Origin: Piscinibacter sp.
GTDB lineage: Bacteria; Pseudomonadota; Gammaproteobacteria; Burkholderiales; Burkholderiaceae_C
NCBI GenBank assembly: GCA_017983795.1
Contig: JAGOAS010000003.1
Coordinates: 18,023-82,022 of the forward strand
DNA: 64,000 bases
Direction of reading: 5' to 3'
Shown: positions 13,989 through 22,845 of the stretch, piece after piece
How the letters are laid out: each line of letters starts with the position of its first letter
Numbering within the stretch: the first letter of the stretch is position 1
Program-made: the position numbers and the translations under genes
Notes under the pieces: model-generated
The model's database searches: none
The model's input: only the letters and a program-made list of their open reading frames with translations
Told to the model about the DNA's origin: nothing

Positions 13989-14201
13989 TCAGTAGAGCTT
14001 CTTGGGCAGCTGCATGCTGCGAACGCGCTTGAAATGGCGCTTGACGGCCGCGGCCTTCTTGCGCTTGCGCTCGGCGGTGGGCTTCTCGTAGAACTCGCGG
14101 GCGCGCAGGTCGGTCAGCAGCCCGAGTTTCTCGATGGTGCGCTTGAAGCGGCGCAGTGCCACGTCGAACGGCTCGTTTTCTTTGACGCGAATCGTAGTCA
14201 T
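13989..14201 (-). CDS. rpsU: 30S ribosomal protein S21
   Basis: 70 residues, Arg/Lys-rich, with the family pattern [20 protein letters not shown] and a basic C-terminus. S21 is a late 30S protein that helps base-pairing between the 16S 3' end and mRNA. It has its own promoter and a structured leader of about 114 nt (see entries at 14322-14349 and 14245-14277). Confidence 0.98.
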   Translation of the reverse strand: MTTIRVKENEPFDVALRRFKRTIEKLGLLTDLRAREFYEKPTAERKRKKAAAVKRHFKRVRSMQLPKKLY

Positions 14202-14244
14202 GTAGAACGGTTAGGGTTGAGTTGCGCTCGGTGTTGCTGCGCGT

Positions 14245-14277
14245 GCGAGACCGGAGGGTCCGGAGTTCCTGTCTCGC
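14245..14277 (-). promoter_or_regulatory. Hairpin in the rpsU leader
   Basis: GCGAGAC (14245-14251) pairs with GTCTCGC (14271-14277), with a competing inner stem CCGGA/TCCGG (14251-14255 / 14259-14263). It lies in the predicted 5' untranslated region of rpsU, 45-75 nt before the ATG, and may influence S21 synthesis. Confidence 0.5.
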
Positions 14278-14321
14278 TCGGCTGCGGCAATCGCGGCGCG
14301 GGTTTGCCAGCAAAGACAGCG

Positions 14322-14349
14322 ATTATATGTCGGAACCGCAGCCCTGCAA
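14322..14349 (-). promoter_or_regulatory. Predicted sigma-70 promoter of rpsU
   Basis: On the minus strand, -10 TATAAT (14327-14322) is preceded by TTGCAG (14349-14344) with a 16-bp spacer. Transcription should start near 14315, giving a 114-nt leader. The promoter lies inside the 3' end of the upstream flavoprotein gene. Confidence 0.65.
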
Positions 14350-15543
14350 GCCGGCCCCGGCTGCCGCACCCAAGGCCCGGGCGCAGGCGGCCGCGCTGGC
14401 CCAGGCCCACTGGAAGTTGTAACCGCCAAGCCAGCCGGTGACGTCGACCACCTCGCCGATGAAATGCAGCCCCGGCTGCAGGCGGCTTTCCAGGGTCTGC
14501 TGGTTGAGCTCGCGGGTGTCCACCCCGCCCAGCGTGACCTCGGCCTTGCGGTAGCCCTCGCTGCCGTCGGGCGTGATCTGCCAGGCCTGCAGGCTGGTGG
14601 CCAGCTCGCGCAGCTCGGCGTCGCGCATCTCGGCCAGCGGCCGGGTCGCCCAGCCGGGGCGCGCGGCCAGCCAGGCCTCGGCGAGCCGGCGCGGCAGCCG
14701 CTCGGCCAGTTCGGTGCCGAGCTGGCGGCGCGCGCCCTGCTTGGCGGCCAGCAGTTCCTCGGCCAGGTCGTGGCCCTGGGCCAGATCCAGGCGCAGCGGC
14801 TCGCCCTCGCGCCAGTAGTTGGAGGCCTGCAGCACCGCCGGGCCGGAAAGGCCGCGGTGGGTGAAGAGCAGATCCTCGACGAAACGGCCGCGCGCCTTGG
14901 CCGCACCGGCTTCGATGCGGACCTCCAGCGAGATGCCCGCCAGCGGCACGAAGGGCGCCCAGTCGGCGGCCGCGAAGGTCAGCGGCACCAGCCCGGGGCG
15001 CGTCGCCACGATGCGGTGGCCGAACTGCGCGGCCAGCCGAAAGCCGAAATCGCTGGCGCCGATCTTGGGAATGGAGAGCCCGCCGGTGGCGACCACCAGC
15101 CGCGGCGCGCGCAGCGTGCCGGCGTCGGTGTCGAGCTCGAAGCCGTCGCCGGCGCGGCGCACCGCGCGCACCGCGCAGGGCTGGCGCCGCTGCACGCCGC
15201 CGGCCGCGCATTCGGCCAGCAGCATCTCGATGATGTCCTCGGCCGAGCGGTCGCAGAACAGCTGGCCCTTGTGCTTCTCGTGCCAGGCGATGCCGTGGCG
15301 CTCGACCAGCGCGAGAAAATCCGCCGGCGTGTAGCGCGCCAGCGCCGAGCGGCAGAAGTGCGGGTTCTCGGAGAGGAAGCTGGCCGGCGTGGCGTCGCGG
15401 TTGGTGAAGTTGCAGCGCCCGCCGCCGGAGATGCGGATCTTCTCCGCCACCTTGGCCGCGTGGTCGAGCAGCAGGACGCGCGCGCCCAACTGCCCGGCCA
15501 TCGCGGCGCAGTGAAGGCCGGCCGCTCCCGCGCCGACGATCAC
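14323..15543 (-). CDS. FAD-dependent oxidoreductase, HI0933/YhiN (BaiN-like) family
   Basis: 406 residues. The FAD dinucleotide motif GAGAAG opens the protein, and the family signature KIRISGGGRCNFTN, VVATGGLSIPKIGASDFGF and the C-terminal GEVVDVTGWLGGYNFQWAW are all present. Physiological substrates are unknown for most members. With the GTG at 15543 the Rossmann strand before the motif is cut short; the same frame is open to a CTG at 15567, overlapping the preceding stop, which would add TTHDFDAV and fit the family better. No ATG is available in frame. It follows the binding-protein gene closely on the same strand. Confidence 0.88.
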   Translation of the reverse strand: MIVGAGAAGLHCAAMAGQLGARVLLLDHAAKVAEKIRISGGGRCNFTNRDATPASFLSENPHFCRSALARYTPADFLALVERHGIAWHEKHKGQLFCDRSAEDIIEMLLAECAAGGVQRRQPCAVRAVRRAGDGFELDTDAGTLRAPRLVVATGGLSIPKIGASDFGFRLAAQFGHRIVATRPGLVPLTFAAADWAPFVPLAGISLEVRIEAGAAKARGRFVEDLLFTHRGLSGPAVLQASNYWREGEPLRLDLAQGHDLAEELLAAKQGARRQLGTELAERLPRRLAEAWLAARPGWATRPLAEMRDAELRELATSLQAWQITPDGSEGYRKAEVTLGGVDTRELNQQTLESRLQPGLHFIGEVVDVTGWLGGYNFQWAWASAAACARALGAAAGAGLQGCGSDI

Positions 15544-15563
15544 CGCGTCGAAGTCATGCGTCG

Positions 15564-16715
15564 TCAGGGCTGGTACTTCCAGGCACCGTTGACGATCTTG
15601 ACCATCACGTAGGCGCGCTGGTCCAGGCCCAGGTGGTCGGTCGGCGACATGCTGAAGATGCCGTGCGCGCCGGCCAGATCCTTCACCTGCTCGATGGCGT
15701 CGCGCAGCGCGGCGCGGAACTCCGGCGTGCCGGGCTTGGCCTTCTTCAGCGCGGCAGGCAGGGCCGCCGTCATCAGCAGGCCGGCGTCCCAGGCGTGGGC
15801 GCCGAAGGTCGACACCGAGCCCTTGCCGTGCGCCGCCTCGTAGGCCGCCACGTAGGCCTGGGCCGACTTGCGCACCGGGTTGCTGGCGGGCAACTGATCG
15901 GCCACCAGCACCGGGCCGGCGGGCAGGAAGGTGTCGTCCACGTCCTTGCCGCCGACGCGCAGGAAGTCGGCGTTGGCCACGCCGTGGGTCTGGTAGTACT
16001 TGCCGGTATAGCCGCGCTCCCTGAGCGTCTTCTGCGGCAGCGCCGCCGGCGTGCCGGAGCCGGCCACCAGCACGGCGTCGGGCTTGGCGGCCACGATCTT
16101 CAGCGCCTGGCCGGTGACGGCGGTGTCGGTGCGCGCATAACGCTCGTTGGCGACGATCTGCAGGCCCTTGAGCGCGGCCACCTTGGCGAACTCGCCGTAC
16201 CAGCCTTCGCCGTAGGCGTCGGCGAAGCCGATGAAGCCGACCGTCTTGACGCCGTTGTTGGCCATGTGGGTGGCGATGGCCAGCGACATCATGATGTCGT
16301 TCTGCGGCGTCTTGAACACCCAGCGCTTCTTCGCGTCGACCGGCTCGACGATGCGCGCCGAGGCGGCCATCGAGATCATCGGCACCTGGTTCTCGGCGAC
16401 CACGTCGATCATCGCCAGCGAGTTGGGCGTGACGGTCGAGCCGAGCACGACGTCGACCTTGTCTTCGGTGATCAGCTTGCGCGTATTGGCCACCGCCTTG
16501 GTGGTGTCGGAGCCGTCGTCGAGCACGATGTAGTTGATCTTCTGGCCCGCGATGGTCTTGGGCATCAGGTCGACGGTGTTCTTCTCGGGGATGCCGAGCG
16601 AGGCGGCGGGGCCGGTGGCCGAGACGGTGACGCCGACGGTGATGTCGGCGCGGGCCGCGCCGCTGGCGCCGATGAGCGTGATCGCGGCGGCGAGCAACAG
16701 TCGCTTCAGTTTCAT
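15564..16715 (-). CDS. Periplasmic ABC-transporter substrate-binding protein, LivK-like
   Basis: 383 residues with a signal peptide (KLKRLLLAAAITLIG then SGAARA) and a type I periplasmic-binding fold (DITVGVTVSATGPAASLG; VKTVGFIGFADAYGEGW). LivK-like proteins of this kind bind branched-chain amino acids or aromatic acids. No permease or ATPase genes are nearby, so it is an orphan binding protein. It is the last gene after tetR in the phenylacetate region, 33 bp downstream of tetR, so it could bind phenylacetate or a related aromatic acid; this is inferred from position. AGGAG precedes the ATG. Confidence 0.92.
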   Translation of the reverse strand: MKLKRLLLAAAITLIGASGAARADITVGVTVSATGPAASLGIPEKNTVDLMPKTIAGQKINYIVLDDGSDTTKAVANTRKLITEDKVDVVLGSTVTPNSLAMIDVVAENQVPMISMAASARIVEPVDAKKRWVFKTPQNDIMMSLAIATHMANNGVKTVGFIGFADAYGEGWYGEFAKVAALKGLQIVANERYARTDTAVTGQALKIVAAKPDAVLVAGSGTPAALPQKTLRERGYTGKYYQTHGVANADFLRVGGKDVDDTFLPAGPVLVADQLPASNPVRKSAQAYVAAYEAAHGKGSVSTFGAHAWDAGLLMTAALPAALKKAKPGTPEFRAALRDAIEQVKDLAGAHGIFSMSPTDHLGLDQRAYVMVKIVNGAWKYQP

Positions 16716-16748
16716 CCTGGTGTCTCCTGGGCGGAAGTGTGGCGGGAA

Positions 16749-17399
16749 TTATTGACTGATCGGTCGACGATTCAGTCCCCGGGCTTCTACCAGCACGGGC
16801 GGTGGTGGGCGCACCGCACCCAGCCCGCCGAGGAACAGGTCGGCGACGATGGGCGCCATATCGTCGTGGCTGAGGGTGCCCGCGGGTTTGAGCCAGGTGA
16901 ACATCCAGTTGATCATGCCGAACAGCAGCATGGTCAGCGGCTTGGCGAGCGCGGCGTGCGCCAGCTCGGGCCGCGCCTGGCCGATGGTGGCGGCGAAGGC
17001 GGCCACCACGGCGCGCTCCTTGCGCCGCACGCGGCTGCGGTCGCGCGGCTCGAGGAACTTCACGTCCTGCGTCAGCACGCCGTGGTCGTGGCGTGCCTGG
17101 GCGTACTCGTGCACGAAGCGGCGGATCAGCTCGCGCAGGCGCGCCTGCGCGTCGAGCTCGAGCGCCTCGACCTCACCGATGATGGCCTCCAGCCGCGTCA
17201 CGTGGCCCTCGGTGATCTCGCGCAGCAGCTCGTATTTGTCGCTGACGTAGTGGTACAGCAGCGGCTTGGAGACGCCGCAGGCCTTCGCCAGATCGCTCAT
17301 CGACGTGCCCGGATAACCCTGCTGCGCGAACAGCCGGGTGGCGGCGCGGACGATGGTCTCGCGGTTGAGGTCGTAATCGGCGGAGCGGCCGCGGGCCAT
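16749..17399 (-). CDS. TetR-family regulator, probable phenylacetate repressor
   Basis: 216 residues. The N-terminal helix-turn-helix (about 15-60, AATRLFAQQGYPGTSMSDLA and CGVSKPLLYHYVSDK) is typical TetR; the C-terminal ligand domain is of the type seen in PaaR-like regulators of proteobacterial paa clusters. The ATG at 17399 is chosen over an upstream TTG at 17423 that would overlap paaE; AAGAG precedes it. It is the last gene of the paa run, so autoregulation is likely. Its last codons contain a degenerate copy (16751-16771) of the palindrome found upstream of paaG. Confidence 0.88.
   Translation of the reverse strand: MARGRSADYDLNRETIVRAATRLFAQQGYPGTSMSDLAKACGVSKPLLYHYVSDKYELLREITEGHVTRLEAIIGEVEALELDAQARLRELIRRFVHEYAQARHDHGVLTQDVKFLEPRDRSRVRRKERAVVAAFAATIGQARPELAHAALAKPLTMLLFGMINWMFTWLKPAGTLSHDDMAPIVADLFLGGLGAVRPPPPVLVEARGLNRRPISQ
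16751..16771. promoter_or_regulatory. Second, imperfect TetR-type operator
   Basis: The core TGACTGATCGGTCG matches 12 of 14 positions of the paaG palindrome TGACCGATCGGTCA. It overlaps the last codons and stop of tetR and lies 36-56 bp upstream of the binding-protein start at 16715. Binding by the adjacent TetR protein is inferred. Confidence 0.45.
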
Positions 17400-17409
17400 G
17401 CGCGTGCTC

Positions 17410-18483
17410 TTAACGCTCGTCAAGCGTGATGGTCACGCTGGCGGTCAGCGGGTGCGCCTGGCAGCACAGCACGAAGCCCTGCGCCAGCTCGGCTTCGGTG
17501 AGCGCGAGGTTGCGGTCCATGCGCACCTGGCCTTGCAGCACCTTGCCTTTGCAGGTGGAGCACACGCCGGCCTTGCAGGCGTAGGGCACGTCCAGGCCCA
17601 TGCGGCGCGCCGCATCGAGGATGGACGAGTCGCTGAGGCGGAACTCGACGTCGCGCGTCAGGCCGTCCATCACCAGCGCGACCCGCGCGTGGTCGGCATC
17701 GCCCTCCTCGACGTGGTGCGCCGTCGCGGCGTTGACGTCGCCGAAGCGTTCGACGTGGATGCGCTCGGCGGCGAGGCCCGCCTTCTCCAGCGCCGCGACG
17801 GCACCATCGAGCATGCCGGCCGGCCCGCAGACGAAGGCCTCGTCGATGCCATCGGCCGGCACCAGGCTGCGCAGGAATTCGGCGATGCGCGCCTCGTCGA
17901 GGCGGCCGTTGAAGAGCGGCGCATCCTGCGCCTCGCGCGAGAACACCGGCAGCAGGGTGAAGCGCTGCAGATGGCGGTCCTTCAGGTCTTCGAGTTCTTC
18001 CTTGAACATCATCGTCGCGACGCGCCGGTTGCCGTAGACCAGCGTGCAGCGCGTGCGCGGCTCGCGCGCCAGCAGCGCGCGGATCAGCGACAGCATCGGC
18101 GTGATGCCGCTGCCCGCGGCGATGAAGAGCACGTGGCGCCGCGCGGCGGCGTCGGCCGTGGCGGCGGAGAGCGTGAAGCGGCCCTGCGGCGGCATCACCT
18201 GCAGCGTCTGGCCGGCGCTGAGGTGCTCGGCGGCCCAGCCCGAGAACGCGCCGCCGGGCAAGAGGCGGATGCCGACGCGCAGCTCGGCGTCGTCGGGCGT
18301 GCTGCAGATCGAGTAGGAGCGGCGCAGGTCTTCGCCGCCCACGTCGGCACGCAGCGTCAGGTACTGGCCGGGCTCGAAGGCGAAGGCCTCGCGCAGCGGC
18401 GCGGGCACGCCCAGGCCGACCACCAGCGCGTCGGCGTCGCGCGCCACGCTCTTCACCGGCAGGGCATGGAATTGCAGGCTCAT
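17410..18483 (-). CDS. paaE: 1,2-phenylacetyl-CoA epoxidase, reductase subunit PaaE
   Basis: 357 residues. The N-terminal FAD/NAD(P)H reductase part has the flavin motif RRSYSICS (about 55) and nucleotide motif GSGITPMLSL (about 125). A C-terminal plant-type [2Fe-2S] domain has the cluster loop CKAGVCSTC (about 303-311) and a distal Cys in FVLCCQAHP. PaaE passes electrons from NADPH to the di-iron subunit PaaA. It starts 4 bp after the paaD stop. Confidence 0.97.
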   Translation of the reverse strand: MSLQFHALPVKSVARDADALVVGLGVPAPLREAFAFEPGQYLTLRADVGGEDLRRSYSICSTPDDAELRVGIRLLPGGAFSGWAAEHLSAGQTLQVMPPQGRFTLSAATADAAARRHVLFIAAGSGITPMLSLIRALLAREPRTRCTLVYGNRRVATMMFKEELEDLKDRHLQRFTLLPVFSREAQDAPLFNGRLDEARIAEFLRSLVPADGIDEAFVCGPAGMLDGAVAALEKAGLAAERIHVERFGDVNAATAHHVEEGDADHARVALVMDGLTRDVEFRLSDSSILDAARRMGLDVPYACKAGVCSTCKGKVLQGQVRMDRNLALTEAELAQGFVLCCQAHPLTASVTITLDER

Positions 18484-18487
18484 GATG

Positions 18488-18973
18488 TCAGATCGGCTTG
18501 AAGTGTTCGAAGGGCTCGAGGCAGTCGAGGCAGCGGTGCAGCGCCTTGCAGGCGGTGGCGCCGAAGGCCGAGAGGCGCTGCGTATTCAGGCTGCCGCAGC
18601 GCGGGCAGGCGATGTTCTTCGGGTGGAAGTGCAGCGTCTGCGCATCAGCCGCGCGCAGGTGCGGCGGGGCGATGCCGTAGGCGCGCAGCTTCTCGGCCGC
18701 CTCGGGCGTGATCCAGTCGGTGGTCCAGGGCGGGTCCAGCGTGGTGCTGACCTTCACCGTGCGCGCGCCGGCCTCCTGCAAGGCCGTGACCACCGCCTGC
18801 TGGATCACCTCGGTGGCCGGGCAGCCGGAGTAGGTGGGCGTGAGCGTCACGGCGACGCAGTCGTCGTCGGCCACCTCGACCTCGCGCACGATGCCCAGAT
18901 CGACCACCGAGAGCACCGGCACCTCGGGGTCGGGCACCTGCGCGAGCGTCGCCCAGGCCTGCGCGTTGTTCAC
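18488..18973 (-). CDS. paaD: Phenylacetyl-CoA epoxidase assembly protein PaaD
   Basis: 161 residues. The N-terminal MIP18/DUF59-like domain (VPDPEVPVLSVVDLGIVREV; YSGCPATEVI) is followed by a C-terminal four-Cys zinc-like motif (CPRCGS, then CKALHRCLDC). PaaD is needed for maturation of the epoxidase, most likely for its metal centres. The start is a GTG at 18973 overlapping the paaC stop (GTGA). Confidence 0.95.
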   Translation of the reverse strand: MNNAQAWATLAQVPDPEVPVLSVVDLGIVREVEVADDDCVAVTLTPTYSGCPATEVIQQAVVTALQEAGARTVKVSTTLDPPWTTDWITPEAAEKLRAYGIAPPHLRAADAQTLHFHPKNIACPRCGSLNTQRLSAFGATACKALHRCLDCLEPFEHFKPI

Positions 18974-19722
18974 CACACCGCTCCGGGGAAGGCGCGCGGC
19001 AGGGTCTGCATCTCGGCCAGCAGGTAGCCCATGTGCTCGCTGTGACGCCCGAGCTTGCCGGTGGTGCGGAAAGGCGTGTCGGCCAGCGGGCTGAGCTTCG
19101 CGGCCTCGAACACCGGCTGCAGCTCGCCCATCCAGGCGCTCTCCAGCGTGCTCCAGGCCGGGCCGAGGCCGCGGGCCTGGGCAGCGCGGTCGATGTCGTC
19201 GTCGGCGAACCACTCGGCCGCATAGGGCCACAGCAGCGCCAGCGCGTCGCTCATGCGGCGCGCCGATTCCTCGGTGCCGTCGCCCAGCCGCACCACCCAG
19301 TCGCCGCTGTGCTGCTGGTGGTAGCGCACCTCCTTGAGCGACTTGGCGGCGATGGCCGCGAGCTGCGCGTTCGTGGACGTCGCCAGCGCCTGGCACAACA
19401 CCTTCATGAAACTCGCCCACAGGAAGACGCGCAGCACCGTGCGCGCGAAGTCGCCGTTGGGCAGCTCCAGCATGGTCGGGTTGCGGTACTCGCGCTCCTG
19501 GCGCAGGAAGGCCAGCGCGTCCTCGTCGCGGCCGCGGCCCTCCAGCTCGCCGGCCAGCGTGAGCAGCGCGCGCGCCTGGCCGATGTGGTCGAGCGCGACG
19601 TTGGTCAGCGCGATGTCTTCCTCGATGATGGGCGCGTGGCCGCACCACTCGCCGAGGCGCTGGCCGTGGATCAGGCAGGCGTCGCCGATGCGAAGCACGT
19701 AGTTCAGCGGGTTCGCATCCAT
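18970..19722 (-). CDS. paaC: Phenylacetyl-CoA epoxidase structural subunit PaaC
   Basis: 250 residues, helical, ferritin-like. PaaC is the catalytically inactive paralogue of PaaA that forms the structural PaaAC core. Family stretches include GDACLIHGQRLGEWCGHAP, LEEDIALTN-like IIEEDIALTNVALDHIGQA and KEVRYHQQHSGDWVVRLGDG. The ATG at 19722 overlaps the paaB stop by one base (TGATG). Confidence 0.96.
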   Translation of the reverse strand: MDANPLNYVLRIGDACLIHGQRLGEWCGHAPIIEEDIALTNVALDHIGQARALLTLAGELEGRGRDEDALAFLRQEREYRNPTMLELPNGDFARTVLRVFLWASFMKVLCQALATSTNAQLAAIAAKSLKEVRYHQQHSGDWVVRLGDGTEESARRMSDALALLWPYAAEWFADDDIDRAAQARGLGPAWSTLESAWMGELQPVFEAAKLSPLADTPFRTTGKLGRHSEHMGYLLAEMQTLPRAFPGAVW

Positions 19723-20015
19723 CACATGTGGTCCACGTCGGCCGGCAGCTTGTAGAAGGTCGGGTGGCGGTAGACCTTGTCTTCGGCCGGCTCGAAGAAC
19801 ATGTCCTTGGTGTCGGGGTCGCTGGCGACGATCTGGTCGGAGCGCACCACCCACACGCTGGCGCCCTCCTGGCGGCGCGTATAGACGTCGCGCGCCATCT
19901 GGATCGCCATCGCCGCGTCGCTCGCGTGCAGGCTGCCGCAGTGCTTGTGGTCCAGCCCGCTCTTGCTGCGCACGAACACTTCCCACAGGGGCCATTCGGT
20001 TCGATCGGTGCTCAT
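19722..20015 (-). CDS. paaB: Phenylacetyl-CoA epoxidase subunit PaaB
   Basis: 97 residues with the typical WPLWEVFVRSKSGLDHKHCG opening and an ARDVYTRRQEG middle. PaaB is a small subunit that bridges PaaAC units and is required for activity. The ATG at 20015 lies one base after the paaA stop, and it ends one base into paaC, so the subunits are tightly coupled. Confidence 0.96.
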   Translation of the reverse strand: MSTDRTEWPLWEVFVRSKSGLDHKHCGSLHASDAAMAIQMARDVYTRRQEGASVWVVRSDQIVASDPDTKDMFFEPAEDKVYRHPTFYKLPADVDHM

Positions 20016-20016
20016 C

Positions 20017-21027
20017 TCATGCCGCCTTCGTCTCGAGTTGCTTCTTGCGCTGGTGGGCGATTGCCGCCTCGCGCACCCAGGCGCCGTCGTCCCAGGCCTT
20101 GACGCGGTCGGCGAGGCGCTCGCGGTTGCAGGGCCCGTGGCCATTGACCACGTTCCAGAATTCGTCCCAGGCTATGCGGCCGAAGTCCCAGGAGCGGCGC
20201 GCCTCGTTCCACTTCAGCTCCGGATCGGGCAGCGTCACGCCCAGCACCTGCGCCTGCTGCACGGTGGCGTCGACGAACTTCTGGCGCAGCTCGTCGTTGC
20301 TGATGCGCTTGATGCCCCAGCGCATCGACTGCGTGCTGTGGGTGGAATCCGCATCCGGCGGGCCGAACATCATCAGGCTCGGCCACCACCAGCGGTCCAC
20401 CGCGTCCTGCACCATGGCGCGCTGCTCGGGCGTGCCCTGGCTCATCATCACGTGCAGCGCGTCGAAGCCCTGGCGCTGGTGGAAGGATTCCTCCTTGCAG
20501 ACGCGCACCATCGCGCGTGCATAGGGCCCGTAGGAGCAGCGGCACAGCGGCACCTGGTTCATGATCGCCGCGCCGTCGACCAGCCAGCCGATCACGCCCA
20601 CGTCGGCCCAGGTGAGCGTCGGGTAGTTGAAGATCGAGCTGTACTTGGCGCGGCCGCTGTGCAGCGCGTCGATCAGCTCGTCACGCGACACGCCCAGCGT
20701 CTCGGCGGCGGCGTAGAGGTAGAGGCCGTGGCCGCCCTCGTCCTGCACCTTGGCGAGCAGGATCGCCTTGCGCTTGAGCGTGGGCGCGCGCGTCACCCAG
20801 TTGCCCTCGGGCAGCATGCCGACGATCTCCGAGTGCGCGTGCTGGCTGATCTGCCGCACCAGCGTCTTGCGGTAGTGCTCGGGCATCCAGTCTTTCGCCT
20901 CGATGAATTCGCCGGCGGCGATGCGCGCCTCGAAGGCCGCCTCGCGCGCCTGTTCCTCGGGTGTCTTGACCGCCTGCACGGCGCCCTTGGCCTCGCGGGC
21001 CATCGTGTCCATGGCTTGGGTGTACAT
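20017..21027 (-). CDS. paaA: Phenylacetyl-CoA epoxidase catalytic subunit PaaA
   Basis: 336 residues, ferritin-like di-iron oxygenase that epoxidises the ring of phenylacetyl-CoA with O2. Iron-ligand regions are visible: [11 protein letters not shown] (ExxH), and [12 protein letters not shown] (ExxxH). The start ATG at 21027 is well placed after AGGAG. It is preceded by paaK with a 23-bp spacer. Confidence 0.97.
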   Translation of the reverse strand: MYTQAMDTMAREAKGAVQAVKTPEEQAREAAFEARIAAGEFIEAKDWMPEHYRKTLVRQISQHAHSEIVGMLPEGNWVTRAPTLKRKAILLAKVQDEGGHGLYLYAAAETLGVSRDELIDALHSGRAKYSSIFNYPTLTWADVGVIGWLVDGAAIMNQVPLCRCSYGPYARAMVRVCKEESFHQRQGFDALHVMMSQGTPEQRAMVQDAVDRWWWPSLMMFGPPDADSTHSTQSMRWGIKRISNDELRQKFVDATVQQAQVLGVTLPDPELKWNEARRSWDFGRIAWDEFWNVVNGHGPCNRERLADRVKAWDDGAWVREAAIAHQRKKQLETKAA

Positions 21028-21050
21028 GGTCTGCTCTCCTCGGCCTTTGC

Positions 21051-22370
21051 TCAGCCCTTGGGCCGTTGATCGATGACGCGGCGCGCCTTGCCGACCAAAG
21101 TGCGTTCGATCGAATCGGGCAGCCCGACCTCGACCTCCGCGCTCACACCCACCAGCGTCTTGACGCGGTGCTGCAGCCACTCGCTCAGCTCGCGCCGCAT
21201 GCCGGTGTCGGCCGAGGCGAATTCTGGGCGCAGCTCGCAGCGCACCGTCAGCTGGTCGAGGTGGCCGTTGCGCGTGATGACCAGCTGGTACTGGCCGCTC
21301 AGCTTCTGATGGCCGAGGATCAGCTCCTCGATCTGCGTCGGGAAGACGTTGACGCCGCGGATGATCAGCATGTCGTCGCTGCGGCCGACGATCTTGCCGA
21401 TGCGGCGCATGCTGCGCGCGGTCGGCGGCAGCAATCGCGTCAGGTCGCGCGTGCGGTAGCGCACCACCGGCAGCGCTTCCTTGGTGAGCGTGGTGAAGAC
21501 CAGCTCGCCCTCGGCGCCATCGGGCAGCACCTCGCCGGTGTCGGGGTCGATGATCTCGGGGTAGAAGTGGTCTTCCCAGATCACCGGGCCGTCTTTGGCC
21601 TCGATGCACTCGTTGGCCACGCCCGGGCCCATCACTTCCGAGAGGCCGTAGATGTCCACCGCGTCGATGCCGGCGGCGCTCTCGATGTCGCGCCGCATCG
21701 CCTCGGTCCAGGGTTCGGCGCCGAAGATGCCGACCTGGATCGACATCTCGCGCGGATCCAGCTTCTGGCGGCGGAACTCCTCGATGATCACCTGCATGTA
21801 GCTGGGCGTGACCATGATGATGTCGGGCTTGAAATCGACGATCAGCTGCACCTGCTTCTCGGTCTGGCCGCCGGACATGGGAATCACCGTGCAGCCCAGC
21901 TTCTCGGCGCCGTAGTGCGCGCCCAGCCCGCCGGTGAACAGGCCGTAGCCGTAGGCCACGTGCACGATGTCGCCGGCGCGCCCGCCGGAGGCGCGGATCG
22001 AGCGCGCGACCAGAGAAGCCCAACGATCGATGTCGCCCTGCGTGTAGCCCACCACGGTCGGCTTGCCGGTGGTGCCCGAGGAGGCATGCACGCGCACCAC
22101 CTGCTGGCGCGGCACGGCGAACATGCCGAAGGGGTAGTTCTCGCGCAGCTCCTTCTTGGTCGTGAAGGGAAACCTGGCGAGATCGGCGAGCGACTTCAGA
22201 TCGTCCGGATGCACGCCCTTGGCGTCGAAGGCGCGCTTGTAGTGCGGCACGTTCTGATAGGCGTGGCGCAGCGACCACTTCAGGCGCTGCAACTGCAGGG
22301 CCTGGAGTTCGTCGCGGCTGGCGGTCTCGATGGGCTCGAGTTCGCCGGGGGCAGGGCGCTTGACGGGCAT
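21051..22370 (-). CDS. paaK: Phenylacetate-CoA ligase PaaK
   Basis: 439 residues, the size of PaaK. It activates phenylacetate to phenylacetyl-CoA using ATP. The adenylate-forming P-loop [14 protein letters not shown] is at about 93-106, with the downstream [14 protein letters not shown] motif and the C-terminal Lys region [18 protein letters not shown] at 22370. It lies between paaI and paaA in the operon. Confidence 0.97.
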   Translation of the reverse strand: MPVKRPAPGELEPIETASRDELQALQLQRLKWSLRHAYQNVPHYKRAFDAKGVHPDDLKSLADLARFPFTTKKELRENYPFGMFAVPRQQVVRVHASSGTTGKPTVVGYTQGDIDRWASLVARSIRASGGRAGDIVHVAYGYGLFTGGLGAHYGAEKLGCTVIPMSGGQTEKQVQLIVDFKPDIIMVTPSYMQVIIEEFRRQKLDPREMSIQVGIFGAEPWTEAMRRDIESAAGIDAVDIYGLSEVMGPGVANECIEAKDGPVIWEDHFYPEIIDPDTGEVLPDGAEGELVFTTLTKEALPVVRYRTRDLTRLLPPTARSMRRIGKIVGRSDDMLIIRGVNVFPTQIEELILGHQKLSGQYQLVITRNGHLDQLTVRCELRPEFASADTGMRRELSEWLQHRVKTLVGVSAEVEVGLPDSIERTLVGKARRVIDQRPKG

Positions 22371-22398
22371 GGGACAAGTCTCCGTGGGCGGGGCGAAG

Positions 22399-22845
22399 TC
22401 AGGTCGGGACGACCTGCTTGCCCTTCAGTCGGTAAGAGCGACCGCGGAATACCGCGATGCGCTCGCCACTCGGGCTGGTGACCGTGATGTCGTACACGCC
22501 CATGCGCGCGCCCTGCGAGACCACGCGCGCATCGGCGGTGAGCGTCTCGCCGAGCTTGCCGGGGCCGAGCAGGTCGACGTCGAAGCCGGAGGCCACCGTC
22601 ATCTCGTTGTACGAGTTGCAGGCGTAGGCGAAGGCCATGTCGGCCAGCGTGGCGAGCAGGCCGCCGTGGCAGGAGCCGAAGCCGTTGAGCATGTCCTCGC
22701 GCACGACCATGGTTACGCTGGCGTGGCCGGGCGAGATCGCGCTGACCTGCATGCCGAGCGTCTGCGCCACGCGGTCGGTGGCGAGCATGGTGTCGCGCAC
22801 CCGCTCGGCGAGGTGCTGGGCGTCGGCATAACTCGCGTCCTTCAT
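22399..22845 (-). CDS. paaI: Hydroxyphenylacetyl-CoA thioesterase PaaI
   Basis: 148 residues, hot-dog fold. The family motif GFGSCHGGLLATLADMAFA contains the catalytic Asp. PaaI hydrolyses dead-end ring-hydroxylated phenylacetyl-CoA thioesters and frees CoA. The ATG at 22845 overlaps the paaG stop by one base (TGATG). Confidence 0.95.
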   Translation of the reverse strand: MKDASYADAQHLAERVRDTMLATDRVAQTLGMQVSAISPGHASVTMVVREDMLNGFGSCHGGLLATLADMAFAYACNSYNEMTVASGFDVDLLGPGKLGETLTADARVVSQGARMGVYDITVTSPSGERIAVFRGRSYRLKGKQVVPT

